A stretch of 64,000 bases of DNA from the NCBI RefSeq assembly GCF_004118675.1, contig NZ_SDHZ01000001.1:930001-994000 (forward strand), written 5' to 3'. A model generated the notes under the pieces. That model saw only the letters and a program-made list of their open reading frames with translations. It was not told where the DNA came from and did not search any database. Shown one piece after another: positions 55,119-64,000 of the stretch (position 1 is its first letter; each line of letters opens with the position of its first letter). The DNA is from Filimonas effusa. Lineage in GTDB: Bacteria > Bacteroidota > Bacteroidia > Chitinophagales > Chitinophagaceae. Position numbers and translations under genes: made by a program.

Positions 55119-55607
55119 ATGAAACAGCTGATCATATTTGTTTTAATTCTGTTGCACTATACTGCCATAGCACAGGTGACGCCCAATGATAACAATAGGG
55201 TCGATGGTAAATGGCAATTGACCATGATAAAACGCACTGTTAAGGAGCAAGGGACTGGTGTATTACTGGAAGAGAAAACAATAACCAACAAAGATTCTAT
55301 TGCAAAGTCTCCCGGAAGGCCGGTTGAAGTACTCGAGCTGCATTATCCTGCATTCAAACTAAAGCTTGTTTCTGGCTCTCGCATGATCGGTGATTTTGAA
55401 TTTCGGGATAAATATTTGCTATTAAAGGAAAGGTCTGGGGAGTTTAAAACCGGGTCTGATAATAGAAGTCGTACGTTGTTTCAATGGCTATGTACGCCAG
55501 GAAATAACGCAATGGAGCTCGAAAGTCAGCTCTTTTACAAAGATAATTATAACGGTAGGGCCGTTGTTGCTACGCTTACTTATATCTATTCCCTTCAAGC
55601 CAATTAA
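55119..55607 (+). CDS. small secreted hypothetical protein
   Basis: The protein has 162 aa from the ATG at 55119 (MKQLIIFVLILLHYTAIAQ, signal peptide). The mature part (DGKWQLTMIKRTVKEQGTGVLLEEKT, LELHYPAFKLKLVSGSRMIGDFEFRDKYLLLKERSG) looks like a small lipocalin-like beta-barrel, ending TYIYSLQAN. An in-frame upstream start at 55086 overlaps the previous gene and would bury the signal peptide, so I reject it. It sits 17 nt after the PA14 gene and 8 nt before the SprB-like gene. No function is known. Confidence 0.68.
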   Translation: MKQLIIFVLILLHYTAIAQVTPNDNNRVDGKWQLTMIKRTVKEQGTGVLLEEKTITNKDSIAKSPGRPVEVLELHYPAFKLKLVSGSRMIGDFEFRDKYLLLKERSGEFKTGSDNRSRTLFQWLCTPGNNAMELESQLFYKDNYNGRAVVATLTYIYSLQAN

Positions 55608-55615
55608 TTAGCACA

Positions 55616-58600
55616 ATGATCTCAGTTTTTTCATCTCCAAATAAAAGCAGCCTCCTGGTATTGCTATTGCTGCTTTCAATATTATGTTCTGGTCGTGCTT
55701 ATGCCCAATGCGATTGGAATATTACTACAACCACAGAAGCATCTGTTTGTAAGGCCAGCGGGAAAATAGCGGTTACATTAACGGGCGCAGGTGTTACAAA
55801 TTTTACCGATGTATTATACAGTCTCGAACCGCTTGATGCCGGCGGATCTGTTGTGCCTCCCGTTAAGTCTCCTGTTTTTGACAATCTGCTGCCAGGACTG
55901 TATAGAGTTAAAGTGGAGGTTGTTTGTAATAATGTATCCTCCGTTAAGTATGTTGATGTTAGGGTTTCCGGCAGCACTTATGTTGCGCCATCTGTTTCTA
56001 TCGCTCAATACAGGCCTAACCTGCCTTGTGGCGCCTATGGACAGGCAAATGTTGTTGTGACAGGCAGTAATCCCCCTTTTCAATTGAATATAGTAGGACC
56101 TCCGGGCTACACCGGCGAAACTTCATTCACATTCCCGGATAATACCAGGCAAACACTCAATAATTTAGCTACTGGTAGTTATTCTGTAACAATAACGGAT
56201 GCTTGTAACCAGCTTACGCCCGCACAGTCTTTTATAATAAACGAAATAGAGCCGCAGTCCACGACTTATTTTGTTCAGCGTGCATCTAATTCGAATAACG
56301 ATTGTAAAAGTGTTGTATTAACTCCTCCTTTTTCAGGTTCGGATTGGTTGAATTATGTTCAGGCCCGGGATGTTAATTTCTCTTATTCCGTTTCGTATGA
56401 AAATCAGCCGAAGCTTCCATATAAGCGTGCGCTTTTGAGTAGTCCGGATAGCTATCAAACGCTTCAATTGCCCACCGGCCAGACACTGTCTTCGTTGTTT
56501 GATAAAAGCCTGACTTATTATTTAAAGTTTGAATGCGGAACGGAGGTGCAATTCGATAGGAAATTTCCAGACCCCTGGTGCCCATTGGAGTTTACAGATG
56601 TTTGCAGCAATGGGTTTATTCCGTCCATTTCTGTAAGATTTATTGATGATCTTATCTGTTATCCTGTTCACGTTATTTATGAAAACAAGAGTACCTTACA
56701 ACAATTCAGGGATACGATAAATGCAGGTGATCCCCTTACAACAAGTAAGCAAATGATCCTGCCATATGGGCAGTACCAGGTAACTGTACAAGCAGCGGAT
56801 GGCGGCTATTACCTTAAAGATGAGCCTTGGGATGTCTGGAATTCTTCCGGTAACCCTTATAGCCTTGGTAAAAATCATAACAATGGTCACTACGGAAATG
56901 ATGGTGCCGGGTTGTTTTATTTAACGAAACAGAATGGCGGAAGTGTTAGTCCGGGAACAAGAATTCAACTTATCAGTCAATCCGCTTATGCTTATGATAT
57001 GATCGTTAAAGCTGCTACTTATAGTTATGATATCATATTAAGTAGTATTCCCGGCAATCCTGATTTTACTCCTGGTAACTATTTGTTTCGAGTGACGGAT
57101 GAGTGCGGGAGCTATGATTTGCCGGTTGTTCTGGAGGAGAAGGATGTCTTTCGTTATTCATTTGACTTCAGCCTGGAGGATAATTGCCAGGGAATGAAAG
57201 TAAGTCCGAACGGATCGTACCGATACTACGGTAATACCAACGCAAATGTTTCCTATCAAATGGTTGAGGCGCCAGCTGGTACATCTTTCTACCCTAATAG
57301 AATTGACAACGGAGGTTCATTTCAGATTACAGTACCTGGCACTTACCGGATAGCTATTGCGGCTCCCGGCTCAGTTTGGGACTATGGCGATAAAAATTCA
57401 AAAACGATTGTATATACCCCTAATCCGTTAACGGTTGATGTTAAAAAATCCATAGGTTGGGTATGCCCCAGGCAACCACTGGATCAAGGCAATATTTGGG
57501 CGGTAGGCGCAGGAGGTGTACCAAAGTCAGATGGTCAGTACACTTACAAACTGGCCGCCGAGGGGCAAGGCGGTACTGGCCCCTATCTGGCAACTAATAA
57601 TACAGGGCGGTTCAGTACCAATTCTGGCGGCACCTATACATTAAGAGCCAATGAAAATTATGATATAAGAGTAGAAGACGATTGTGGTGCAGCCACAGTT
57701 CAAACCATTAAGGTGCTCGACTATGGTACTGCCCAGATCGCATATGCCGATAAAAGCAGTTACTGTATAGGAGAAACTATCAGGCTTTCCGTCCTGAATC
57801 TGCCGGCTACACTTCAGGAAAATCCTTTTAGATGGACTGGGCCCGATAACTTTGCAAGTTTTCAACAAAACCCGTCATTTAAAGCTGTGACTACAAGTGC
57901 GGGCACTTATCATATCAAAGTGTTTTCTGATATCTGCGGCGATCCCATCGAAAACGATGTAATAGTTAGAATAAATCCTACCGCAACTATTTGCTATAGC
58001 TCAGTTACTGATACGGTAGTAAATCCCTACGTAACCGGCCTGTTAGGCAATTGGCGTTCGGAGAAGTCGCTGCTCTATTATACAAATCGTGAAAATGCTG
58101 ACCCGCTTAGCAACCTCGAGATACGCCGTGCCGGCGCTTATGCCGACTTTTCACCCTATTGGAATTTTGGCGTGAACAAACTCGCTGTGAATGCCGATAC
58201 AACCAGGTGGGTGTGGAATGCTGCAATTAATCTGTTCAATAACAACGGTGCAGAATTGGAAAACAAAGACCCGTTAGGCAGGTACAACTCGGGTTTATAT
58301 GGTTATAATAATACGTTGCCCATTGCTGTAATTCAAAATGGCAGATATAGCGAAAATGCCTTTGAGGGCTTTGAAGATTACGGCTTCGGTGGCGTAGTCT
58401 GTGATAACGAATGCGCAGGCACCCGTCATATCGATTTTAGTGCAGTTCGCTCGGCTTTTACTTCTTCAACAGCGCATACCGGTAAATATGCAATAGTGGT
58501 AACCAGGGAGCAACCAATTACTATCGGCGCTGAGGTGAGTGCTCCTGCGCCCGATACTTTTAACCTCGCTGTCAATTATAATAGCAACTATTGTATTCCG

Positions 58601-59125
58601 TCCGGAAGAGGACTGGATGGCATTCGTACAGGTAAAGATGCATTGCTTCCTATATTCAAACCGGTAAAAAATACAAAATTGGTATTCTGCGCCTGGGTAA
58701 AAGAAGAACAGCCTTGTAAAGGAGTCAGCTACACCGATAACAATGTTTTGCTTACAGTACAGCTTGCCGGTGGTGGCGCCCAATCTGTAGTGTGTTCTCC
58801 TGCAGGAGCTATTATCGAAGGCTGGCAGCGTTATGAACAAGTGATAGAACTTCCTGAGACCGCTACTTCATTTGCGTTCAGTTTACAGGCCACCGGTAGC
58901 ACCAGGGTGTTCTATGACGATATCAGGCTCCATCCATATAACGCGAATATGAAGTCATTTGTATATGATCCTGTCAATCTCAGGTTAATGGCAGAACTGG
59001 ATGAGAACAACTATGCTTCATTCTTCGAATATGACGATGATGGCACATTGATTCGCGTGAAAAAGGAAACAGAGAGAGGCATTCAAACTATTAAGGAAAC
59101 CAGGAGCGCCCTGTTAAAAGAATAA
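55616..59125 (+). CDS. large secreted SprB-like repeat protein with YD end
   Basis: The protein has 1169 aa. A signal peptide (LLVLLLLLSILCSGRAYAQ) leads into several Ig/SprB-like repeats (GSYSVTITDACNQ, GNYLFRVTDECGSYDLP, GTYRIAIAAPG, NYDIRVEDDCG), then an Ig-like IRLSVLNLP...FRWTGPDNF. The last ~250 residues hold a jelly-roll-like module (YEQVIELPETATSFAFSLQATGSTRVFYDDIRLHPYNANM). It ends in a YD-type stretch (VYDPVNLRLMAELDENNYASFFEYDDDGTLIRVKKE). The same end arrangement occurs in the RHS protein at 32767-35187. SprB-type repeats are known from gliding adhesins. It is the fifth gene of the cluster. Confidence 0.75.
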   Translation: MISVFSSPNKSSLLVLLLLLSILCSGRAYAQCDWNITTTTEASVCKASGKIAVTLTGAGVTNFTDVLYSLEPLDAGGSVVPPVKSPVFDNLLPGLYRVKVEVVCNNVSSVKYVDVRVSGSTYVAPSVSIAQYRPNLPCGAYGQANVVVTGSNPPFQLNIVGPPGYTGETSFTFPDNTRQTLNNLATGSYSVTITDACNQLTPAQSFIINEIEPQSTTYFVQRASNSNNDCKSVVLTPPFSGSDWLNYVQARDVNFSYSVSYENQPKLPYKRALLSSPDSYQTLQLPTGQTLSSLFDKSLTYYLKFECGTEVQFDRKFPDPWCPLEFTDVCSNGFIPSISVRFIDDLICYPVHVIYENKSTLQQFRDTINAGDPLTTSKQMILPYGQYQVTVQAADGGYYLKDEPWDVWNSSGNPYSLGKNHNNGHYGNDGAGLFYLTKQNGGSVSPGTRIQLISQSAYAYDMIVKAATYSYDIILSSIPGNPDFTPGNYLFRVTDECGSYDLPVVLEEKDVFRYSFDFSLEDNCQGMKVSPNGSYRYYGNTNANVSYQMVEAPAGTSFYPNRIDNGGSFQITVPGTYRIAIAAPGSVWDYGDKNSKTIVYTPNPLTVDVKKSIGWVCPRQPLDQGNIWAVGAGGVPKSDGQYTYKLAAEGQGGTGPYLATNNTGRFSTNSGGTYTLRANENYDIRVEDDCGAATVQTIKVLDYGTAQIAYADKSSYCIGETIRLSVLNLPATLQENPFRWTGPDNFASFQQNPSFKAVTTSAGTYHIKVFSDICGDPIENDVIVRINPTATICYSSVTDTVVNPYVTGLLGNWRSEKSLLYYTNRENADPLSNLEIRRAGAYADFSPYWNFGVNKLAVNADTTRWVWNAAINLFNNNGAELENKDPLGRYNSGLYGYNNTLPIAVIQNGRYSENAFEGFEDYGFGGVVCDNECAGTRHIDFSAVRSAFTSSTAHTGKYAIVVTREQPITIGAEVSAPAPDTFNLAVNYNSNYCIPSGRGLDGIRTGKDALLPIFKPVKNTKLVFCAWVKEEQPCKGVSYTDNNVLLTVQLAGGGAQSVVCSPAGAIIEGWQRYEQVIELPETATSFAFSLQATGSTRVFYDDIRLHPYNANMKSFVYDPVNLRLMAELDENNYASFFEYDDDGTLIRVKKETERGIQTIKETRSALLKE

Positions 59126-59127
59126 TA

Positions 59128-59850
59128 ATGAGAAAATTGATCTTCACGCTTGTTGGCATGACCCTCGCCGCAATAGGGTTTGCTGCCGGTGACAATCCTC
59201 GTGCTTTGTTGCTTAAGATACAGGCGTTTTATGCGTCACCAGCTTATTTACAGTTCGATATGGCATATACTTATACCGGTGGAACCGGGAAGGTGATAGA
59301 TTCGCTATATGGCCATTTCTATGTGAGTAAGAACAGGTATCGCGTCTTTTTGGATAGCACCGAAACTGTGGCTAATGAAAAGCATCTTATCCAGTTGTTT
59401 CATAAGGAAAAGATGATGCTGGTTGCCAATCGGCCCTCCGGAAATGTAAATACAACATCTCCGGCAGCTTTCCTGGATAGTTTGTTGTTGAAAGATAGTG
59501 CAGCATTAACGCTCTCGGATATGGGGAAACTTCAGGAGTTGAAGATCAGTTTACCACCAGGCTCCACGTATAAGTCGGTTACGCTGCGGGTGAATCCCAA
59601 AACCGGCTTTATACACCAGGCAGTTTATGAAATAAAAACAGAAGAGGCGCCTGACGACCTTAAGAAAAATGATACGCCGGCGGAGGACTATGCGCAGGTA
59701 ACAGTTACATATAGTAATTGTAGTGGTGAACCTTTCGATACAGGCATCTTCGAAGATGCCCGCTTTATAAAACAGGATGTAGAAGAGCTGTCGCCTGCAG
59801 CAGATTATGCTGGCTATGTAATTTATAACACAACCCTTAATTTGAAATAA
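59128..59850 (+). CDS. secreted hypothetical protein, LolA-like fold suspected
   Basis: The protein has 240 aa. A signal peptide (LIFTLVGMTLAAIGFAAG) is followed by an alternating strand pattern (YLQFDMAYTYTGG, GHFYVSKNRYRVFLDSTETVAN, KMMLVANRPSG, YKSVTLRVNPKTGFIHQAVYEIK). This recalls the half-barrel of LolA/outer-membrane lipoprotein-sorting proteins, which could bind an acyl chain or a partner strand. It lies 2 nt after the SprB-like gene and 5 nt before the giant gene. The assignment is by visible pattern only. Confidence 0.6.
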   Translation: MRKLIFTLVGMTLAAIGFAAGDNPRALLLKIQAFYASPAYLQFDMAYTYTGGTGKVIDSLYGHFYVSKNRYRVFLDSTETVANEKHLIQLFHKEKMMLVANRPSGNVNTTSPAAFLDSLLLKDSAALTLSDMGKLQELKISLPPGSTYKSVTLRVNPKTGFIHQAVYEIKTEEAPDDLKKNDTPAEDYAQVTVTYSNCSGEPFDTGIFEDARFIKQDVEELSPAADYAGYVIYNTTLNLK

Positions 59851-59855
59851 ACGTC

Positions 59856-62800
59856 ATGAGTGCTCAAAAAATCAGTTTACGGTTATGTTGGATGCTGCTA
59901 TTGCTGGTAATTCTCTGCTTTGCAGGAAGTGATTCCTACGGGCAGCAGGCAACCATATTTCAAAAGCTGCTGAATGGCGCCAGTAACGAAATCGTTGAAG
60001 GGAAGACCTGTAGCGTTTCAGACGCTTCGGTGTTTAATGCCGAAACGCGGGCTAAAATGGAAGCAGACTATCCTGTTAAAAATATTGTTAGCCTGAAGAT
60101 CAATGAATCTTCTACCCGGTATTTTCAGGATTCTTTTACTGTGAAAGTACTTGTGCGTATAGTAAGTAAAGATGCGAATGGCTTGATAGATTCTGTTGAC
60201 AAAGAGTTTAAGGTCAATTACCAGTTAAAAGATAAATACCAGTCTGTTAGCAGTTATATTACAGAAGGCAAAAGAGAAGTTACTGCGAGGATTCTCTCTG
60301 TTACAGCGCCCTCCGCTACATGGGTTCTTTATGTGATTCAGCTTGAAAATAAAATGGAGATCCGCCCGCTCTTTAAGTTCTCATATGATAACGATGTCGT
60401 TACAACCTTGTCTTATCCTGCGTCATTGACCGGTGCTGTTGATCAGCTGCCCGTAACATGGCCTGCAGTAACAGGTATTGATGTATATGATGTGGAATGG
60501 ACTTATGTAGATAGTTCTGCATTGGCATTAAAAAAGAAAAATAATGCCTGGGATGCCGATCTTATCTTCACTAACAATGCGAGTCGCGTCACAGTCTCAG
60601 CTACCTCTTATAAAATTCCACTGCTGTACGATGGAAAAGGAATGCTGTTTTTCAGAGTCCGCCCGGTACAACTAAAAGCAAGGTCGGGCCGGCTTGAAGG
60701 AAAATGGAGCAGTACTGATACTAAAGGACTGGGTGCTTTTGCTTTTGAAGGCCATGAAACAGGATTGAACTGGCAGGCTACGACCAGCTTCGCCGAAGAA
60801 GGAAAACGAAAAACTGTGGTCCAATACTTTGATGGAAGTTTGCGTAGCAGACAGGTTGTGACGAAAGATAACACCTCTGATACGACCATTATTGGAGAAA
60901 GCTTTTACGATTACCAGGGACGCGCAGTAATACAGGTGCTTCCAACGCCTTCCCTTGATAGAGTGATCAGGTTTACCCGCGATTTCAATATGGGGCTGAA
61001 TGGTGAATACGATAAAGACAAATACGACTTGCTTACGTCGCCCGACTATTATTGTAACGCCAAAGCGGAGCCTATGGCTAAAACTTCAGGTAGCTCCAGG
61101 TATTATTCTCCCGATAACGCAGCCAAAAACCAGGGCAATAACAAATTTTTGCCGGACGCTTCTTTATATCCTTTTTCACAAACAGAATATACGCCCGATA
61201 ATACCGGTAAGATCAGCCGTCAGGGTGGGGTAGGACCAGACTACCAGTTGGGAAGCGGCCACGAAACAAAATACTATTATGGTGGCTCACCCGATAAGAA
61301 TGAACTATATGCGTTGTTTGGCACCGACGTGGGCGATGCGGCTCATTACGTGAAAAATATGGTTAGAGATGCAAATGGACAATATAGTATAAGCTACCTC
61401 GATATGCGGGGACATGTTATTGCCACAGCGCTGGCTGGTAATGTTCCTGATAGCATCAAATTGCAGCCGTTAATTTCAAATGTCAGCGAAGATGCTGTCG
61501 AAACCATTGGTGGGCCCAGCGGAAATACCATCAAAGGGCTATCTATGGAAAGCCAGAAAGTGCTTCACGTAACCGAGCCAGGTTCCTATAATTTCAGCTA
61601 TAAACTCGACCCGGATACACTGAGGATGCTGAATTACGATCAGTCTGCCTCATGTTACGATTGTCTTTATGATCTGGAAATCACGATCACCGACGATTGT
61701 AACAATCAGAAACTGGGAGGCGCACCGTTTAAACGTATCAGGCGCAATTTCTCATTGGAAAATAATCAGGGGCTTAATGCCGATTGCAGCAAAGGCGCTG
61801 AAAAGTTTATAGAAGAGTTTAGCCTGAACCTGGATGAAGGCAGTTATGTCGTAACCAAAAAGCTCTCAGTAAGCCAATACGCACTTGACTACTACCGAGA
61901 TAGCGTGTTTGTGAAAAAGAACGCATTCAAAACAATCGAGGAATTAGCAAAAGAAGAACGTACCCTGCAGATCACTGGTGAATGTATTCCGGATTGCGAA
62001 AGCTGCAAACAGCAATTGGGAGAATGGAATGACTTTAGAGCATCCTATCTGCAAAAGGCTGGAGTGGAATTAAGCGATACAGCTGCGCATCGTGGCGAAG
62101 CATGGGTGGCCTGGAAAGAGGCGAATGACCGCTGTAACCGCCTTTGTGAAGTGATAACGGAAGCCGATGAGTTGCATAATGCCATGGTGGCCGATATGAC
62201 GCCACCCTCCGGGCAGTATGCGAATATTAATAATATAGATGATCCCTATTCTATCTTCTATATCGATACTATTGCGCAAACGCTTCCAATTTATAAAAAC
62301 ACTGCGCTCTATTATACAAATCAGGAAGGAAGTGCAGATAAAGTATATGATGAGGAGAGTGAAACCTGGGTAACACCACATGATCTGAATGTGACGCAGT
62401 TTGCTGCTAAATTCAATAAAAGCTGGGCAGAAACTTTATTGCCTTATCACCCGGAATATTGTAAGCTTCTTGAGTACGAAAAGAACAGAGCATCATTAGC
62501 CTGGAACATAAAAGCAGAGACAATCGATACCTACCAGGAGGCGTTCGATTCTGGTTATCTCAATCCCAGCGGTTATATCAGTTCCGAATTTTCCCGCTTC
62601 CCCATTGTAGATAAGAATAGAGATCCGTTAAGTGATGCATTAAAGGTAAAAGTGAACAGCAAGATAGCAGCTTATATGAAAGACAATGAGGGGTATAATA
62701 TAAGTTTATGGAATATGGCGACAATCGCCGTAATGGCCAATGCTGATAAAGACAATGCCGCGAAAAAGTATAGAAGCCCTGGCAGTGCATTCGACGCATC

Positions 62801-64000
62801 CATGTGTGCCGGCGATAAAGATATGGCCTGGCGCATATACAGGCAGTTATACATTCAGCTGAAAAACGATTATATCCAGCAAATGTTGATTGACGCCAAC
62901 TGCGCAGGAAAGCCGGCGGCGAAAGACTTGTCTGACAAAGGATATACAGTCCATTTCAATACAGCGGCAGCAGCGCTTTCTCAAAGCGGGATGGGTGATC
63001 TTTTAAGCACAAATAATCCAACCCAGTCTGCAACAGTTTTAAAGGCCGCAATGGCACAGGAATATGAAAATAACTGTCGTGCCTATGCAAGCATGTGGAT
63101 GCGGCAAATGGCTCCTTGTAGCCGTTACGATCAGGTAAGAACAGAAATAATAGAGGAGCTCGTAAAAGTATGCCGTAAAGGGGCCGATCAAAACCATACA
63201 ATGGGATCAAGGAATATAAGCCCTGATAGCACCAATACTTATGCAAGCTTTGAAGATGTAATTAAAGAATATAACAGGAGGCTCGGTATCGCCGAGGGGG
63301 ACCTGCAATGTAATGCAGATGTGTTTACCGCTCCGATGCCATTTGATAAACAAGGCGCCTATTCCCAGGTTAGTTATACCAGACCAGACGAATGTGTGCG
63401 CGCGAAGCTGGCGAACTACCAGTATCAATATAATCAGAACAAAAAGGTCGGCGAAAGTTTTTCAACCTATCTCGCAAGAACCACGGGTACTTACATCTCA
63501 GATGTTGACCTTACTACATTTATAGATATTTGTAATAATCAGGCGTCAACATGTACTTATGCTGAAAAAACGGTGTCTATTCCACCGGTATTCCAATGTT
63601 ATACAGGTGATGTATGTGTGCCCTGTGAAAAAGTGAATGATCTCTACACGCTTTTTACTGCTAAATATCCGGCTATTACGCCCGTAATAGGGGTTGAAGT
63701 AGATTCTATCCAGGATGTGAAAAACAGGTTGTTCGAAAATTTCATGAACAGCCGTCTCGGGTTTTCAAAACAAGCCTGGGAGTATCTTCAGTTTATGGAT
63801 AGTTGCAAAGGAGGAGATTTGGACTTTGGGGTTGTTAAAAGGTTCACTATCGCAGGATCGAAAGAAACCGTTATTAAAAGCGTGTTCACTACAGATGACA
63901 ATGCGTTTATTATGGCAGGCTATACTGTTTCTCCCGCGGACGATATGAATGCATTCGTGGCAAAAACCGATAAAAACGGCAAGGTGCTTTGGGCGAAAGA
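59856..64000 (+). CDS. giant RHS-like surface protein, 3' end cut by window edge
   Basis: The frame stays open from the ATG at 59856 to the window end: 1381 codons visible without a stop. The start (MSAQKISLRLCWMLLLLVIL) is a signal peptide ending ~SYGQQA. I read RHS/SpvB-type text (VVQYFDGSLRSRQVVTKDN, ESFYDYQGRAVIQVLPTPS, MVRDANGQYSISYLDMRGHVIATAL), then a helical Cys-rich middle (CSASCYDCLYDLEITITDDC, CIPDCESCKQQLGEW). Near the edge VFTTDDNAFIMAGYTV and FVAKTDKNGKVLWAK look like the start of beta-propeller repeats. Seventh gene of the cluster, 5 nt after the 240-aa gene. A toxin tip or T9SS sorting domain may lie beyond the window. Confidence 0.78.
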   Translation, partial: MSAQKISLRLCWMLLLLVILCFAGSDSYGQQATIFQKLLNGASNEIVEGKTCSVSDASVFNAETRAKMEADYPVKNIVSLKINESSTRYFQDSFTVKVLVRIVSKDANGLIDSVDKEFKVNYQLKDKYQSVSSYITEGKREVTARILSVTAPSATWVLYVIQLENKMEIRPLFKFSYDNDVVTTLSYPASLTGAVDQLPVTWPAVTGIDVYDVEWTYVDSSALALKKKNNAWDADLIFTNNASRVTVSATSYKIPLLYDGKGMLFFRVRPVQLKARSGRLEGKWSSTDTKGLGAFAFEGHETGLNWQATTSFAEEGKRKTVVQYFDGSLRSRQVVTKDNTSDTTIIGESFYDYQGRAVIQVLPTPSLDRVIRFTRDFNMGLNGEYDKDKYDLLTSPDYYCNAKAEPMAKTSGSSRYYSPDNAAKNQGNNKFLPDASLYPFSQTEYTPDNTGKISRQGGVGPDYQLGSGHETKYYYGGSPDKNELYALFGTDVGDAAHYVKNMVRDANGQYSISYLDMRGHVIATALAGNVPDSIKLQPLISNVSEDAVETIGGPSGNTIKGLSMESQKVLHVTEPGSYNFSYKLDPDTLRMLNYDQSASCYDCLYDLEITITDDCNNQKLGGAPFKRIRRNFSLENNQGLNADCSKGAEKFIEEFSLNLDEGSYVVTKKLSVSQYALDYYRDSVFVKKNAFKTIEELAKEERTLQITGECIPDCESCKQQLGEWNDFRASYLQKAGVELSDTAAHRGEAWVAWKEANDRCNRLCEVITEADELHNAMVADMTPPSGQYANINNIDDPYSIFYIDTIAQTLPIYKNTALYYTNQEGSADKVYDEESETWVTPHDLNVTQFAAKFNKSWAETLLPYHPEYCKLLEYEKNRASLAWNIKAETIDTYQEAFDSGYLNPSGYISSEFSRFPIVDKNRDPLSDALKVKVNSKIAAYMKDNEGYNISLWNMATIAVMANADKDNAAKKYRSPGSAFDASMCAGDKDMAWRIYRQLYIQLKNDYIQQMLIDANCAGKPAAKDLSDKGYTVHFNTAAAALSQSGMGDLLSTNNPTQSATVLKAAMAQEYENNCRAYASMWMRQMAPCSRYDQVRTEIIEELVKVCRKGADQNHTMGSRNISPDSTNTYASFEDVIKEYNRRLGIAEGDLQCNADVFTAPMPFDKQGAYSQVSYTRPDECVRAKLANYQYQYNQNKKVGESFSTYLARTTGTYISDVDLTTFIDICNNQASTCTYAEKTVSIPPVFQCYTGDVCVPCEKVNDLYTLFTAKYPAITPVIGVEVDSIQDVKNRLFENFMNSRLGFSKQAWEYLQFMDSCKGGDLDFGVVKRFTIAGSKETVIKSVFTTDDNAFIMAGYTVSPADDMNAFVAKTDKNGKVLWAK

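Overview
The window is chromosomal DNA of a Bacteroidota bacterium, most likely of the Chitinophagaceae (Chitinophaga/Filimonas-like). Support comes from the fused SecDF, the long NusB (311 aa), the DUF1573 lipoprotein, the HU-like/SPOR protein, exosortase N with its VIT partner, -7 boxes of the TAnnTTTG type, and giant secreted RHS-like proteins with DUF6443. This is inferred from gene content; no database was searched.

Left part (1-31,130), mostly housekeeping. An exosortase N pair opens the window: a sorted VIT-domain protein, cut by the left edge, and XrtN fused to an EpsI-like domain. Next come a heme oxygenase, a YeiH/LysR pair, an NTF2-like protein, a subtilase, an SDR dehydrogenase and an RRM RNA-binding protein. 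A CzcCBA-type metal efflux operon has a small His-rich companion gene. SecDF, an FKBP lipoprotein, an HU/SPOR protein and groESL follow. The run nusB-DUF1573-yajC-coaE and an RlmK-like methyltransferase close this part.

Middle part (31,600-42,600), a polymorphic-toxin locus. A secreted SpvB/RHS-like protein is split into two frames at an A6 run. It is followed by a 1913-aa DUF6443/RHS protein whose RHS core ends in a DPDG motif and about 300 variable residues resembling a papain/C39-like cysteine peptidase. The lipoprotein gene next to it, a probable immunity gene, overlaps the toxin 3' end by 47 nt. A second, paralogous lipoprotein gene is preceded by a 102-nt remnant of a second toxin 3' end, with reading frame, stop position and 47-nt overlap all kept. 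This is a fossil of an orphan toxin-immunity module.

Right part (42,900-64,000), surface proteins. A protein with 17 tandem 17-residue repeats and a zinc-ribbon methyltransferase come first. Then a very tight co-directional cluster of seven genes runs off the right edge: outer-membrane barrel, TANFOR-like protein, 1884-aa SpvB/PA14 protein, small secreted protein, 1169-aa SprB-like protein, 240-aa secreted protein and a giant RHS-like protein of more than 1380 aa. This cluster shares protein modules with the toxin locus and is the best candidate for an undescribed surface or toxin-delivery system.

No tRNA, rRNA, CRISPR array, IS element or phage integration signature was seen.
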